Positions 20,120-29,353 of a stretch of 64,000 nt of DNA are shown in pieces. The translations under genes and the position numbers were made by a program. The stretch is taken from the NCBI RefSeq assembly GCF_024197615.1, contig NZ_JAKUKE010000003.1:465192-529191 (forward strand), in the 5' to 3' direction. The stretch comes from Desulfuromonas sp. KJ2020. Its GTDB lineage: Bacteria; Desulfobacterota; Desulfuromonadia; Desulfuromonadales; SZUA-540. The notes below the pieces were generated by a model. It saw only the letters and a program-made list of their open reading frames with translations. It made no database searches and was not told the DNA's origin. Positions within the stretch are counted from its first letter, which is position 1, and each line of letters starts with the position of its first letter.

Positions 20120-21849
20120 AGAGCAAGGGAACCCAGGTCTATCTGCGGCTGCTCGGCTATACCCGCACCTGCCGATGGCGAATCATCCTCTCCATGGTGG
20201 CCTCCCTCGGGGTGGCTGGATCGGATGCGGCCGCCGCCAAGCTGATTCAGCCCTTTATCGATCGCCTCGTCGTGGCAGGAGATGTCTCTCTGGTCAAACT
20301 GGTGCCTTTTTTTGTACTCGGATTGGCCACCATCAAAGGCGTTTCCCGTTTTGTGCAGGAATACTACATCAAGACAGCCGGTCAGCTGGTCATGCAGGAT
20401 CTGCGCAACGATCTGTTCGGCCACTCCCTCAACCTGGGCATGCGCTACTACTCCAAAACCTCCTCAGGGACGTTGATGTCGCGCATTCTCAACGATGTGA
20501 CGGTAATGCAGGCCGCTGTCGCCGAAGTGCTGGTTGGCCTTCTGCGCGAGGGGCTCACTCTGGTTGCCCTGACCCTGGTCGCCTTCTACGGCGACTGGCA
20601 ACTCACCCTGATGGCTTTTGTTGTACTCCCCCTGGCGGCCTGGCCCGCCTCGGCCATTGGCAAAAAAATCAAGCAGTACACCCGCAGTGGTCAAAGTGCC
20701 ATGGGTACCCTGACCCAGGTGCTGGAACAGACCTTCTCCGGCATCAAGGTCATCAAGGCTTTCGGCACCGAAGAGAGGGAAGTCGGCCGTTTTCGGGATC
20801 GCAACCTCTTCTATTACCGCTTCCTCCGTAAAGTCATCAAATATGACGCGGCTTCCTCACCCATGATGGAAATCATGTCTTCTTTCGGCGTGGCGGCGGT
20901 GCTCTGGTTCGGTCTGCACCGGGTCATGTCCGGGGCCATGACCCAGGGGGAACTCTTTTCCGTCATTGGGGCTATCATGTTCATGTACACCCCCGCCAAA
21001 CGGCTGTCTAAAATGTACAACCGGATACAGCAGGCCATCGGCGCGGCAGAGCGGGTTTTTGAACTGCTGGAGACACCCCATGAGATCGTCGACCGTCCCG
21101 GTGCCAAGACTCTGACCAATGTCCGGGGAGAGGTGCGCTTTGATCATATATCCTTTTCTTATGGCGATGAACCGATCCTGCAAGATGTCAGCCTGACCGC
21201 CCGGCAGGGGGAAGTCGTGGCCCTGGTGGGGCCCAGCGGCGCCGGCAAGTCGACCATTGTTTCCCTGCTGAATCGCTTCTACGACCCCCAGTCCGGTGCC
21301 GTGCTGATTGACGGTCAGGACATTCGAGACCTGACCCTGGACAGCCTGAAGGCCCATATCGCCATGGTGGATCAGGAAACCTTCTTGTTCAACGATTCCC
21401 TGGCGAACAACATTCGTTACGGGCGCCCCGAGGCGTCTGACCAGGAAGTGGCCGAGGCGGCTCGGCAGGCCTATGCCGATCAGTTTATCCAGACATTGCC
21501 CGAAGGGTTTGAAACAGAGATCGGCGACCGCGGCCTGCGTCTTTCCGGCGGCCAGCGGCAACGCATCTGTATCGCCCGCGCCATTCTCAAGAATGCGCCC
21601 ATTCTCATTCTTGACGAAGCGACCAGCGCCCTGGATACGGAAAGCGAAGCCATGGTACAGCAGGCCCTGGCCAACCTGATGCAAAACCGCACAACCTTTG
21701 TTGTGGCTCACCGACTTTCAACCATCCTGCATGCCGATAAAATCGTGGTGCTGGAGCAAGGTCGTGTCTGCGAAGTCGGTCGCCATGAAGAGTTGCTGGC
21801 CCATGGCGGATTGTATAAAAAACTTTACGATATGCAGTTTCAGGCCTGA
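20116..21849 (+). CDS. msbA: lipid A flippase, MsbA-type ABC transporter
   Basis: 577 residues from ATG 20116. About six membrane helices (residues 20-320) precede an ATPase domain with Walker A GPSGAGKST, signature LSGGQRQRICIARAIL and Walker B ILILDEATSALD. A family half-transporter that works as a homodimer and flips core-lipid A to the periplasmic leaflet; its place between lpxB and waaA/lpxK fits that job. Confidence 0.93.
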   Translation: MKSKGTQVYLRLLGYTRTCRWRIILSMVASLGVAGSDAAAAKLIQPFIDRLVVAGDVSLVKLVPFFVLGLATIKGVSRFVQEYYIKTAGQLVMQDLRNDLFGHSLNLGMRYYSKTSSGTLMSRILNDVTVMQAAVAEVLVGLLREGLTLVALTLVAFYGDWQLTLMAFVVLPLAAWPASAIGKKIKQYTRSGQSAMGTLTQVLEQTFSGIKVIKAFGTEEREVGRFRDRNLFYYRFLRKVIKYDAASSPMMEIMSSFGVAAVLWFGLHRVMSGAMTQGELFSVIGAIMFMYTPAKRLSKMYNRIQQAIGAAERVFELLETPHEIVDRPGAKTLTNVRGEVRFDHISFSYGDEPILQDVSLTARQGEVVALVGPSGAGKSTIVSLLNRFYDPQSGAVLIDGQDIRDLTLDSLKAHIAMVDQETFLFNDSLANNIRYGRPEASDQEVAEAARQAYADQFIQTLPEGFETEIGDRGLRLSGGQRQRICIARAILKNAPILILDEATSALDTESEAMVQQALANLMQNRTTFVVAHRLSTILHADKIVVLEQGRVCEVGRHEELLAHGGLYKKLYDMQFQA

Positions 21850-21851
21850 GC

Positions 21852-22523
21852 ATGTTCAAGCGCGTTCTCGACAAATTATTGCTGGCCGTGGTGCCTTTTG
21901 CGGGCGCCGGGCTGATCCGCTTTCTGTATTGGTCCCTTCGCATCGATATGGTAGGCGCGGAGCATCCCCAGGGTTTCTGGGATCGAGGGGAGCAGGTTAT
22001 CCTCTCCTTCTGGCACGACCAACTGCTGCTTATGGCTTGTGGCTACCATGGACCGGGGGCCAAGATCCTCATCAGCGCCTCCAAAGATGGGGAACTGATC
22101 GCCCGTACTATGGCCTATTTCGGCCAGGATGCTGTGCGAGGTTCCTCCTCCCGCGGGGGGCGGGCGGCCTTTCGGCATCTGCTGAGCCTGGCCAGGGAGC
22201 CCTTTGATCTGGTCATTACCCCCGATGGTCCGCGTGGCCCGCGCCATGAGGTAAAAGAAGGGGTCGTCCAGTTGGCCCGCCTGAGCGGTCGCCCCGTCGT
22301 CCCCATGGCCTTTGCCGCCAGTCGGGGGCATCGTTTTCGCTCCTGGGACCGTTTTCTGCTGCCTTACCCTTTTGGCCGCGGCGTCTACTCATTTGGCGAA
22401 CCTCTGATTTACGAGGGTGATGAATCGATCGAAGTCTTCGGACAGCGACTGCAGGCCGCCATGGAAGAAAATGACAAAAAAGCCCGTGCCTACTTGGAGA
22501 GCTGTGGTGTATCTGCTGTATGA
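21852..22523 (+). CDS. lysophospholipid acyltransferase family protein (DUF374)
   Basis: 223 residues. It has the DUF374 pattern: an N-terminal hydrophobic segment, SFWHDQLLLM, the GSSSRGGRAAFRHLL block, then ITPDGPRGPRHEVKEG and LARLSGRPVVPMAF. The family is related to LpxL/PlsC acyltransferases. Its position between msbA and waaA suggests a secondary acylation of lipid A or its precursor, but the substrate is not shown by sequence. Its last 17 nt overlap waaA. Confidence 0.85.
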   Translation: MFKRVLDKLLLAVVPFAGAGLIRFLYWSLRIDMVGAEHPQGFWDRGEQVILSFWHDQLLLMACGYHGPGAKILISASKDGELIARTMAYFGQDAVRGSSSRGGRAAFRHLLSLAREPFDLVITPDGPRGPRHEVKEGVVQLARLSGRPVVPMAFAASRGHRFRSWDRFLLPYPFGRGVYSFGEPLIYEGDESIEVFGQRLQAAMEENDKKARAYLESCGVSAV

Positions 22524-23799
22524 CATCATACTGCTGCTGGCCAGCGTGGTGCTGCTTCCCTATGCGCTGCTCAAGGGGATAAGACACGGCAACAGCTGGC
22601 GTGGACTGGGGGAGCGTATCGGCTTCTACTCCCGCGAGCGTCTGGCCGATCTGCAGGGGAAGCCGCTCATCTGGGTCCATGCCGTCTCCGTGGGGGAAGT
22701 GCGGGCGGCCATGCCACTGCTGCGCCAGGTCAAGGAGGCCTATCCCCAGTCTTCTCTGATTCTGTCCACCATGACCTTCACCGGCCAGGCCATCGCCAGG
22801 GATTCCGGCCTCGCTGATCTGTGCGTCTTTTTCCCTTACGACCTTTCCTGGATTGCCCGCCGCATATTCCGGAAACTTCCTCTTGACCTGCTCGTCATCG
22901 TCGAGACGGAAATCTGGCCCAACTTCATTCACCAGGCCAAAAAAGCGGGCATCCCCATTGTTCTTGTCAACGGCCGTATCTCTGACCGTTCCTTCCCTCG
23001 CTATCAATTCATTCGACCGTTGCTGCGGCCCGTTCTCCAGAACTTTTCCTCTTTCTGCATGCAGAGCGAGACCGACGCGCAGCGTATCCGCTATCTTGGT
23101 GCGCCTTCCGAGCGTGTTGGCGTCCCCGGTAATCTCAAATTCGATATGCAGGTTGTGGCACCCGAACCAGCCCGCATCATCTCACTCAAGGAAAAATTTC
23201 GGCTACCTGAAGAGACGATGATCTGGGTGGCCGGCAGCACCCGTTCAGGCGAACACGAGATTCTTGTCGAAGCCTATCGGCAACTGGTCACTGAGGGGAT
23301 TGCTGTTGTTCTGGTGCTGGTGCCACGACACGTAGAGCGGTGCAAGGTCGTGGGAGAATTGCTGGCCAGCGAAAAGATCCCCTATGTTCTGCGAAGTTCC
23401 CTGCAGAAAGATACGCGATGGGTGCAGCCCGGTGAAGTCCTGCTGGTCGATACGATGGGAGAAATGCTCGATCTTTATGCGACGGCCGACTTGGTTTTTG
23501 TGGGCGGCAGCTTGGTACCTGTTGGTGGTCACAATATTCTGGAACCTGCTCTGCTGAAAAAACCTGTGCTCTTTGGACCCTACATGCACAATTTCAAGGA
23601 AATCTCCCGTCTGCTGCTTTCCGCCAAAGGCGGCGTCCAGGTGGCGGACCGGCAGGACCTGGTTCTTCAGATCCGCAACCTTCTGAAGGACAGCCGCGCC
23701 CGCCGCGTCCTGGGGAATAATGGCAACAGCGTGCTGGCCAGCAATGCCGGCGCTACGCGCAAGACCCTCGACGTGATGAAATCCTTCCTGGAATCTTAA
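22507..23799 (+). CDS. waaA: 3-deoxy-D-manno-octulosonic acid transferase
   Basis: 430 residues from a GTG at 22507 (GGAGA 6 nt upstream; a second GTG at 22504 is too close). It starts VYLLYDIILLL, an N-terminal membrane anchor as in KdtA. GT30 features: the catalytic Glu region GERIGFYS, HAVSVGEVRAAMPLL, VETEIWPNF and the C-terminal GGSLVPVGGHNILEPA. It adds Kdo to lipid IVA from CMP-Kdo. Whether it adds one or two Kdo units cannot be read; a Kdo kinase gene in this window suggests a mono-Kdo phosphate core is possible. Confidence 0.95.
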   Translation: MYLLYDIILLLASVVLLPYALLKGIRHGNSWRGLGERIGFYSRERLADLQGKPLIWVHAVSVGEVRAAMPLLRQVKEAYPQSSLILSTMTFTGQAIARDSGLADLCVFFPYDLSWIARRIFRKLPLDLLVIVETEIWPNFIHQAKKAGIPIVLVNGRISDRSFPRYQFIRPLLRPVLQNFSSFCMQSETDAQRIRYLGAPSERVGVPGNLKFDMQVVAPEPARIISLKEKFRLPEETMIWVAGSTRSGEHEILVEAYRQLVTEGIAVVLVLVPRHVERCKVVGELLASEKIPYVLRSSLQKDTRWVQPGEVLLVDTMGEMLDLYATADLVFVGGSLVPVGGHNILEPALLKKPVLFGPYMHNFKEISRLLLSAKGGVQVADRQDLVLQIRNLLKDSRARRVLGNNGNSVLASNAGATRKTLDVMKSFLES

Positions 23800-23801
23800 A
23801 C

Positions 23802-24896
23802 GTGAAAATCGTGTTCTGGCATAGACACCTGGTGTTGCAGGGGCCTGAGGGGTTTCTTGACCGTCTTCTGCTTGGTGTGCTTATTCCCCTCGGCTGGCTC
23901 TATGGCCTGGTGGTGCTTTTTCGGGCCGCCCTATACCGGTGGGGCATTCTCCCGTCTTTTCGCGCTTCGGTACCGGTTTTGTCGGTGGGTAACATTACCG
24001 CCGGCGGTACCGGCAAGACACCGGTGGTCGATGCTCTTCTCAAGCACTTTCTCGCCCAGGGTTTGCGGGTGGCTGTCGTCAGTCGGGGGTATGGCGGTTC
24101 GCTGAGGGAAGGGGTAGGGGTAGTGAGTGCCGGCGAAGGGCCGCAACTGGCCGCCGACCTGTGTGGAGACGAACCCTTTCTGCTGGCCCGGCGAAACCCG
24201 CAAGCGCTGATTCTTGTCGCGCGCAAAAGGGCTGATGGCATCCGCACCGCCGTAGAACGCTACCAGGCTGAACTGATCATTCTTGATGACGGTTTTCAGC
24301 ATCTCGCCGTGCAGCGCGATGTGGATATCCTGCTTCTTGACGGCAACAACCCCCTGGGCAACGGCCAGGTTTTACCGGCCGGTCTGCTGCGGGAGTTCCC
24401 TCCTGCTTTGAAAAGAGCCAACCTGCTGGTTTTTACCCGCTGTCCAGAAGGTACAAGTCGTCCTCAACCATCCCGCCTTTGTGCTGAAAAACCCTTTTTT
24501 TACAGCCGGCACGTGCTCGCCTCTGAGGCAATCAGTCTAGCCGGCGAAGTCGTTCCGCTGACGAGTCTGGAGACAAAAAAAGGCGTGGTCTTTGCCGGCA
24601 TTGCCGATCCGGCATCCTTTTTTGAGGCGCTCGGCGCCAAGGGGCTGCGACTCGCCGAAAACCTTGCCCTGTCCGATCATGTGGTTTATGATAACCAGTT
24701 GCTGAAACGGTTAAGAAGTCTCGCCGAAGGCGCGGATTATCTAATCACCACCGAAAAGGACGCCGTGAAGTTGGGCCGGACTGATTTTTCCGTTCCTTGC
24801 TATCAGGTTCCGTTGGCGGTGCAACTTTTTGATGAGGAAGGCTTCTTCCAAAAACTCCACCAACTCATCCCCGGGAGAGATCATGACCCTGAATAA
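23802..24896 (+). CDS. lpxK: tetraacyldisaccharide 4'-kinase
   Basis: 364 residues from a GTG at 23802. N-terminal membrane-associated helix (about 20-45), then P-loop VGNITAGGTGKTPVVDALL and the second motif LIILDDGFQHLAVQRDVDILLLD. It phosphorylates the lipid A disaccharide at the 4' position. Its end overlaps the start of the Trm112-like gene by 14 nt. Confidence 0.96.
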   Translation: MKIVFWHRHLVLQGPEGFLDRLLLGVLIPLGWLYGLVVLFRAALYRWGILPSFRASVPVLSVGNITAGGTGKTPVVDALLKHFLAQGLRVAVVSRGYGGSLREGVGVVSAGEGPQLAADLCGDEPFLLARRNPQALILVARKRADGIRTAVERYQAELIILDDGFQHLAVQRDVDILLLDGNNPLGNGQVLPAGLLREFPPALKRANLLVFTRCPEGTSRPQPSRLCAEKPFFYSRHVLASEAISLAGEVVPLTSLETKKGVVFAGIADPASFFEALGAKGLRLAENLALSDHVVYDNQLLKRLRSLAEGADYLITTEKDAVKLGRTDFSVPCYQVPLAVQLFDEEGFFQKLHQLIPGRDHDPE

Positions 24897-25050
24897 AGAA
24901 CTGCTGGAACTTCTCGCCTGCCCGCAATGCAAGGGGGAGGTGCGCTATGAAGAAACCCAAAGTCGTCTGGTCTGTGAGCCTTGCCGTCTGGCTTTTCCCC
25001 TCCGGGATGACATCCCGGTGATGCTGATGGATGAGGCTGAACCTCTCTGA
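24883..25050 (+). CDS. Trm112-like zinc-ribbon peptide
   Basis: 55 residues from ATG 24883 (GGGAGAG upstream). CPQC and CEPC pairs form a small zinc ribbon and the end DDIPVMLMDEAE matches the Trm112/YcaR family. In E. coli, ycaR also follows lpxK. The family partners with methyltransferases in eukaryotes; its bacterial role is unclear. The stop shares one base with the next start (TGATG). Confidence 0.9.
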   Translation: MTLNKELLELLACPQCKGEVRYEETQSRLVCEPCRLAFPLRDDIPVMLMDEAEPL

Positions 25051-26330
25051 TGGTCATCGCAAAGCCGTTCTCAGGAAGATGGCTGACCTGGACGGCGGCA
25101 GGGTCCGTTTTTCTTTTCCCCGGACTCGTGGCGACCGTTGATCACGCCGGTTCCCTTCTTTTTGTTCTCCTGCTTCTGGTTGGATTTGCTGGCTGCAAGG
25201 GAGGTTGGAGAGATCTGGGTTTTTGGGAAAAGGCCATGCTTTTGGGAATGCTGACTTTTTTCGCTGTCTGCGCCCTGAGTCTTGCGAATGCGGAAGATCT
25301 GAAGAACGGTTTCAGTCGCCTCGAAAAGGTGGCACGATTGTTGGCCCTCATTCCCATTTATCTTACACTCCGGCAGTTGAATGTCAGTCTGGTGCGCCCT
25401 TTTTTCTGGGGATGTCTTTGGGCCGGACCCTGGATGTTGGCCGTTTCTCTTTACCAGGCCGTCATTGAAACAGCTCCCCGCAGTGCTGGGGCCTATCACC
25501 CTATTGTGTTCGGTGACCAGGCCGTATTGATTGCCGGGGTGCTTGGCGCTTCGCTCTGTTTTTCTCCCCGCTCCCGCATGCTCTGGGTTTTAACACTGCT
25601 ATCCCTGGGTAGCGCTCTCATCGCTTCCGGTCTCTCGGGGTCGCGCGGTGGTTGGCTGGCGTTGCCAATTTTGGTGGCGCTGTATCTCTGGTTTTTCCGT
25701 TCATCTCTGGCCCACCGGGTCCGTGTCCTCGTTCTGGCCGTTTTTTTCGTTACGGCAGCAGGCGTAATGGTCAGTCACAATCCAGTCAGGGAGAGGATAA
25801 CCCACGCCTATGAAGATATCGTCAACTATCGCTCAGGAGACAAGGTAAACACCTCTCTTGGTTCACGTTTTCTCTTATGGGACCTCGCTATTGATATCTG
25901 GAAGGAACATCCGCTTATGGGAACGGGGCTTGGCGACTATTCCCACGATATCGACCAAATAATCGATGCGGGCGAAACACGGCTGAATACAGTATGGCCC
26001 CATGCCCACAGCATCTATTTCGAGCTGCTGGCGACCACCGGCCTGGTTGGTCTGCTGGCTCTGGTGGGGGGACTGTTCGTTGTCCCCTCTGCGGTGTATT
26101 TTCGGAAAATTCAAGCAGGTAAAATGAGCGCAGTGACCTTCCCCATGGCAGCGGGGTTGGGCTGTTTGCTCAGTTTTGCCGTTTTTGGACTGAGTGAGGC
26201 CTGGACAGCGCGTTCTCCTCTGCTCACCTCGTATGTGGTATGCCTGCTCGTTTTTTCATCCGGCATGTATGCAGGCCCTGATATGTCAAACAACGTTTTT
26301 GATTCTGAACCAATGAAGGAGCCTGCATGA
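25050..26330 (+). CDS. waaL: O-antigen ligase family protein
   Basis: 426 residues, about ten to twelve hydrophobic helices. The Wzy_C/WaaL region holds SGSRGGWLALPILVAL and a long extracytoplasmic loop with GTGLGDYSHDI and PHAHSIYFELLATTG, where ligases carry a conserved His. Predicted to attach O-antigen from undecaprenyl diphosphate to the lipid A core in the periplasm. A Wzy polymerase looks similar, but the position beside core genes and the ABC exporter downstream favour a ligase. Confidence 0.82.
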   Translation: MVIAKPFSGRWLTWTAAGSVFLFPGLVATVDHAGSLLFVLLLLVGFAGCKGGWRDLGFWEKAMLLGMLTFFAVCALSLANAEDLKNGFSRLEKVARLLALIPIYLTLRQLNVSLVRPFFWGCLWAGPWMLAVSLYQAVIETAPRSAGAYHPIVFGDQAVLIAGVLGASLCFSPRSRMLWVLTLLSLGSALIASGLSGSRGGWLALPILVALYLWFFRSSLAHRVRVLVLAVFFVTAAGVMVSHNPVRERITHAYEDIVNYRSGDKVNTSLGSRFLLWDLAIDIWKEHPLMGTGLGDYSHDIDQIIDAGETRLNTVWPHAHSIYFELLATTGLVGLLALVGGLFVVPSAVYFRKIQAGKMSAVTFPMAAGLGCLLSFAVFGLSEAWTARSPLLTSYVVCLLVFSSGMYAGPDMSNNVFDSEPMKEPA

Positions 26331-27121
26331 CAAAGCGCCGCCAGTCCCTTTCGGTCACGGTCATCACCAAAAATGAAGAAGACCGTCTTGGCAGCTGTCT
26401 TGATTCTGTCCAGGAGTTGGCGGATGAGATTATCGTTCTTGACAGCGGAAGCACGGATCACACCGTTGACGTCGCCCGCCGTTATACAGACCAGGTCTGG
26501 GTCACTGACTGGCCCGGCTATGGGCCGCAAAAACAGCGCGCGCTCGAAAAAGCCACGGGCGACTGGGTTCTGGCCATCGATGCTGACGAGGTACTCACGC
26601 CTGAACTCCAGCAGGAAATAGCGGCAATGCTCGATGGGGATCGGCGAGAAGTGGCTTACTGTCTGCCCTGGGCCGTCACCATCTTCGGCAAGCGCCTGGA
26701 CCATGGTCGCAGCGCCCGCGCCCCTTTGCGCCTGTTTCGGCGCGAAGGGGCGCGCTTCACCGATGCCCAGGTCCATGAAACGGTGTTGTTGCCACCCGGT
26801 AAGGTCGGCACCATGAAGGGGCGACTCCTCCATTTCACTCACCGGCATTTCGGGGAGACGCTTTACAAAAATGCCCATTACGCCTGGCTGGGCGCCAGAC
26901 AACGTCATGAATCTGGGAAAAAGGGTGGAGGGCTGGTCGGTGCCACCGCGAGGGGCATCCTCGTTTTTCTGCAGGTCTACATTCTGCGTGGGGGCTTTCT
27001 TGACGGGTCAGTTGGTTTTTTGATGGCGGTGATGTACAGTCAGGTAGCATTCAACAAATATGCGGGGCTCTGGACGCTGCAGCGTCAGGATCGACTGCAG
27101 GGCAAAACTCAGGACAGATGA
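26327..27121 (+). CDS. family 2 glycosyltransferase, WaaE-like
   Basis: 264 residues. The GT2 fold starts with SLSVTVITKNEEDRLGSCL, then DEIIVLDSGSTDHT and the metal-binding AIDADEVLTP. PGYGPQKQRALEKATGDWVL matches WaaE/KdtX-type inner-core glucosyltransferases. C-terminal hydrophobic helices (about 205-240). It overlaps waaL by 4 nt, supporting a role in LPS core assembly. Confidence 0.85.
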   Translation: MTKRRQSLSVTVITKNEEDRLGSCLDSVQELADEIIVLDSGSTDHTVDVARRYTDQVWVTDWPGYGPQKQRALEKATGDWVLAIDADEVLTPELQQEIAAMLDGDRREVAYCLPWAVTIFGKRLDHGRSARAPLRLFRREGARFTDAQVHETVLLPPGKVGTMKGRLLHFTHRHFGETLYKNAHYAWLGARQRHESGKKGGGLVGATARGILVFLQVYILRGGFLDGSVGFLMAVMYSQVAFNKYAGLWTLQRQDRLQGKTQDR

Positions 27122-28233
27122 CGGGTTGCATGAATATCCTTGTTTTTACGGACTCCAGAAGTTCTCTGAACAGCATCCGTCCTGAGGCCGAGATGTTTAT
27201 TCATTTTGCCAAAATGGGGCATCAGGTCACCATTCTCACCGGCAAGGACTCTGAATACGGCCGTATATACCAGTCTCATGGCATCCGGGTTGTCGATTGC
27301 CAGCCCCGCAAAAAGATTTCCTGGAGGGCCATCCAAACCGTGCGGGAGGAGCTGAAGCGTACAAGGTACGACATCCTTTATGCTACCAATTCCAAATCAA
27401 TTCCCAATGGCGCTTTTGCCGCCATCGGGTCAGATGTCAAGGTCGTCACCTATCGTGGTACAACGGGTGGGCTTTACCGCCATGATCCTTCGGCCTATCT
27501 GACCCACCTGCATCCTCGCGTGGACGGTATCGTCTGTGTTTCCGAGGCGGTGCGGGAAGATATGCGGCGGCGGGTCTGGAAAAACAGAGACAAGGTGGTG
27601 GCGATCCACAAGGGACACAACCTCGCCTGGTACGATGTGCCGTCCGCCGATCTGGCAGAGTTCGGGATCACCTCACGGGATTTTGTCGTCATCTGCGCCG
27701 TAAATGCCCGCCCCAGCAAGGGGGTTCCCGTCCTGCTGCAGGCAGCCGATCAATTGGCTGACATCGCCAATCTGCACGTGCTGCTGGTGGGTAAAAATAT
27801 GGAGGGTTACCGTGACCTTATTTCCCGGAGTCGCATGGTGGATCGCATCCATGTGACGGGATATCGTCAGGATGTGCCAGCTCTGATCACCGCCAGTGAC
27901 GTACTCGTGCAGCCATCCATCAGCGGGGAAGGGCTGCCGCGGGCCGTCATGGAGTCCATGGGATGTGGCACGCCGCCAATCATCACCACGACGGGGGGCG
28001 GCAAAGAGGTGGTCGAAAATGGCGTGACCGGCTTTGTTGTGCCGACGCATGACCCGGAGTCCATAGCGGCTAAAGTCCGTGAGCTTTACGAGAAACCGGA
28101 ATTGCTCAAGGATATGTCCAGACGATGCCGGGAAAAGATAGGAAGCGATCTCTCCTGTCAACGCACGGCGGAGCACTATCTTGCGTTCTTTCAATCACTG
28201 CTTGCGGGCCAGGCAGCTCGGTCTGAACAGTGA
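27118..28233 (+). CDS. family 4 glycosyltransferase, LPS core
   Basis: 371 residues; ATG 27118 overlaps the previous stop (ATGA), while ATG 27130 (MNILVFTDS) is an alternative start. GT-B fold: the N-terminal domain begins NILVFTDSRSS, the C-terminal half has VICAVNARPSKGVPVLLQA and the EX7E-like region PSISGEGLPRAVMESMGCG. Sugar specificity is not evident. Part of the waaL-to-core run. Confidence 0.85.
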   Translation: MTGCMNILVFTDSRSSLNSIRPEAEMFIHFAKMGHQVTILTGKDSEYGRIYQSHGIRVVDCQPRKKISWRAIQTVREELKRTRYDILYATNSKSIPNGAFAAIGSDVKVVTYRGTTGGLYRHDPSAYLTHLHPRVDGIVCVSEAVREDMRRRVWKNRDKVVAIHKGHNLAWYDVPSADLAEFGITSRDFVVICAVNARPSKGVPVLLQAADQLADIANLHVLLVGKNMEGYRDLISRSRMVDRIHVTGYRQDVPALITASDVLVQPSISGEGLPRAVMESMGCGTPPIITTTGGGKEVVENGVTGFVVPTHDPESIAAKVRELYEKPELLKDMSRRCREKIGSDLSCQRTAEHYLAFFQSLLAGQAARSEQ

Positions 28234-28260
28234 CTTTAGTCCTCGCCGATTGGATATGAA

Positions 28261-29325
28261 ATGGTCATGACCAAAAAACGCTACCTGATGTACGGCTCCC
28301 AACTCTACGCCTTGGCCATTCTACGGCCCCTGCAGAATGCCATTATAGAGCGTGGGGATGAGGTGGCCTGGTTCTTTGATGGACCAGGGGCTGAGCATCT
28401 GCAGGCGCACGAGCGCCACCTGCAAAGCGTGGAAGAGGTCAAAACGTTCGACCCGCAGGCGGTATTTGTGCCCGGCAACGTTGTACCTGACTTTTTTCCC
28501 GGCATCAAGGTGCAGGTCTTCCATGGCCTCGCCACAGACGATACCGGCAAAAAGGGACACTACCGTATTCGTGGCTTTTTCGACCTGTACTGCACGCGGG
28601 GGGATGAAGAAACCTGCCGTTTTCAGCAATTGGCCGAAAAATATAAACATTTTCGCGTCGCCCAGACCGGTTGGCCCAAGCTCGATCCCTTATTCTCCGA
28701 AACGCAAGACGCCGATCTGCGCACCCAAGTCGGTATCGATGTCAAACAGCCGGTGGTGCTCTACGGCTCCACCTTCAGTCCCTCGCTGACTTCAGCACCT
28801 TATCTGTATGAGACAATCCGCCAGCTTTCCCAGCAGGGGGATTTTTTCTGGCTGGTGACGCTTCATCCGAAAACAGACCCGGAGCTGGTAGCCCGCTATC
28901 GGGGGCTTGCCGGTAAAAACCTGCGCTTCTTTGAAAGTCACCAGGATATCATGCCGCTGCTACGTGCGGCGGATGTCATGCTCTGCGATACGTCCTCCAT
29001 TGCCATTGAATTTCAGATGCTCGACAAACCCTTGGTTACTTTCCGGGCCAAGTGTCCAGGCCACCAGCAGATCGATGTACACGCGTGCGAAAAGGTGGAA
29101 GCGGCGCTGAAAAAGGCACTCCAGCGACCAGAAGAGCTTATGAAAGCGACGCGGGAATTTACTCAGTCGCTGCATCCTTGGAACGATGGGCGGTCGAGCC
29201 AGCGTGTTTTGGCGGCGGTCGACCAGTATCTTGCCCGCGGCAGAGCAGGGTTGAAATCGAAACCCCTCAACCTGCTGCGCAAATGGAAAATGCGCAGAAA
29301 ATTGGGATATTACCGTCTATTTTGA
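28261..29325 (+). CDS. CDP-glycerol glycerophosphotransferase-like protein
   Basis: 354 residues. The pattern HGLATDDTGKKGHYRIRGFF, QTGWPKLDPLF, VVLYGSTFSPSLTSAPYLYE and VMLCDTSSIAIEFQMLDKPL matches the TagB/TagF (Glyphos_transf) family, which transfers glycerol or ribitol phosphate in teichoic acid synthesis. In a Gram-negative LPS region it more likely adds a phosphoglycerol or sugar unit to the core or O-chain. Soluble apart from possible amphipathic helices; the last 40 residues are basic, suggesting peripheral membrane binding. Confidence 0.8.
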   Translation: MVMTKKRYLMYGSQLYALAILRPLQNAIIERGDEVAWFFDGPGAEHLQAHERHLQSVEEVKTFDPQAVFVPGNVVPDFFPGIKVQVFHGLATDDTGKKGHYRIRGFFDLYCTRGDEETCRFQQLAEKYKHFRVAQTGWPKLDPLFSETQDADLRTQVGIDVKQPVVLYGSTFSPSLTSAPYLYETIRQLSQQGDFFWLVTLHPKTDPELVARYRGLAGKNLRFFESHQDIMPLLRAADVMLCDTSSIAIEFQMLDKPLVTFRAKCPGHQQIDVHACEKVEAALKKALQRPEELMKATREFTQSLHPWNDGRSSQRVLAAVDQYLARGRAGLKSKPLNLLRKWKMRRKLGYYRLF

Positions 29326-29353
29326 CAGACTTTTACTTTGCGAGGAGATCGTC

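Noticed and set aside
29322-29327. TTGACA as a promoter for pseB
   Set aside because: A perfect -35 box, but no acceptable -10 box at 16-18 nt.
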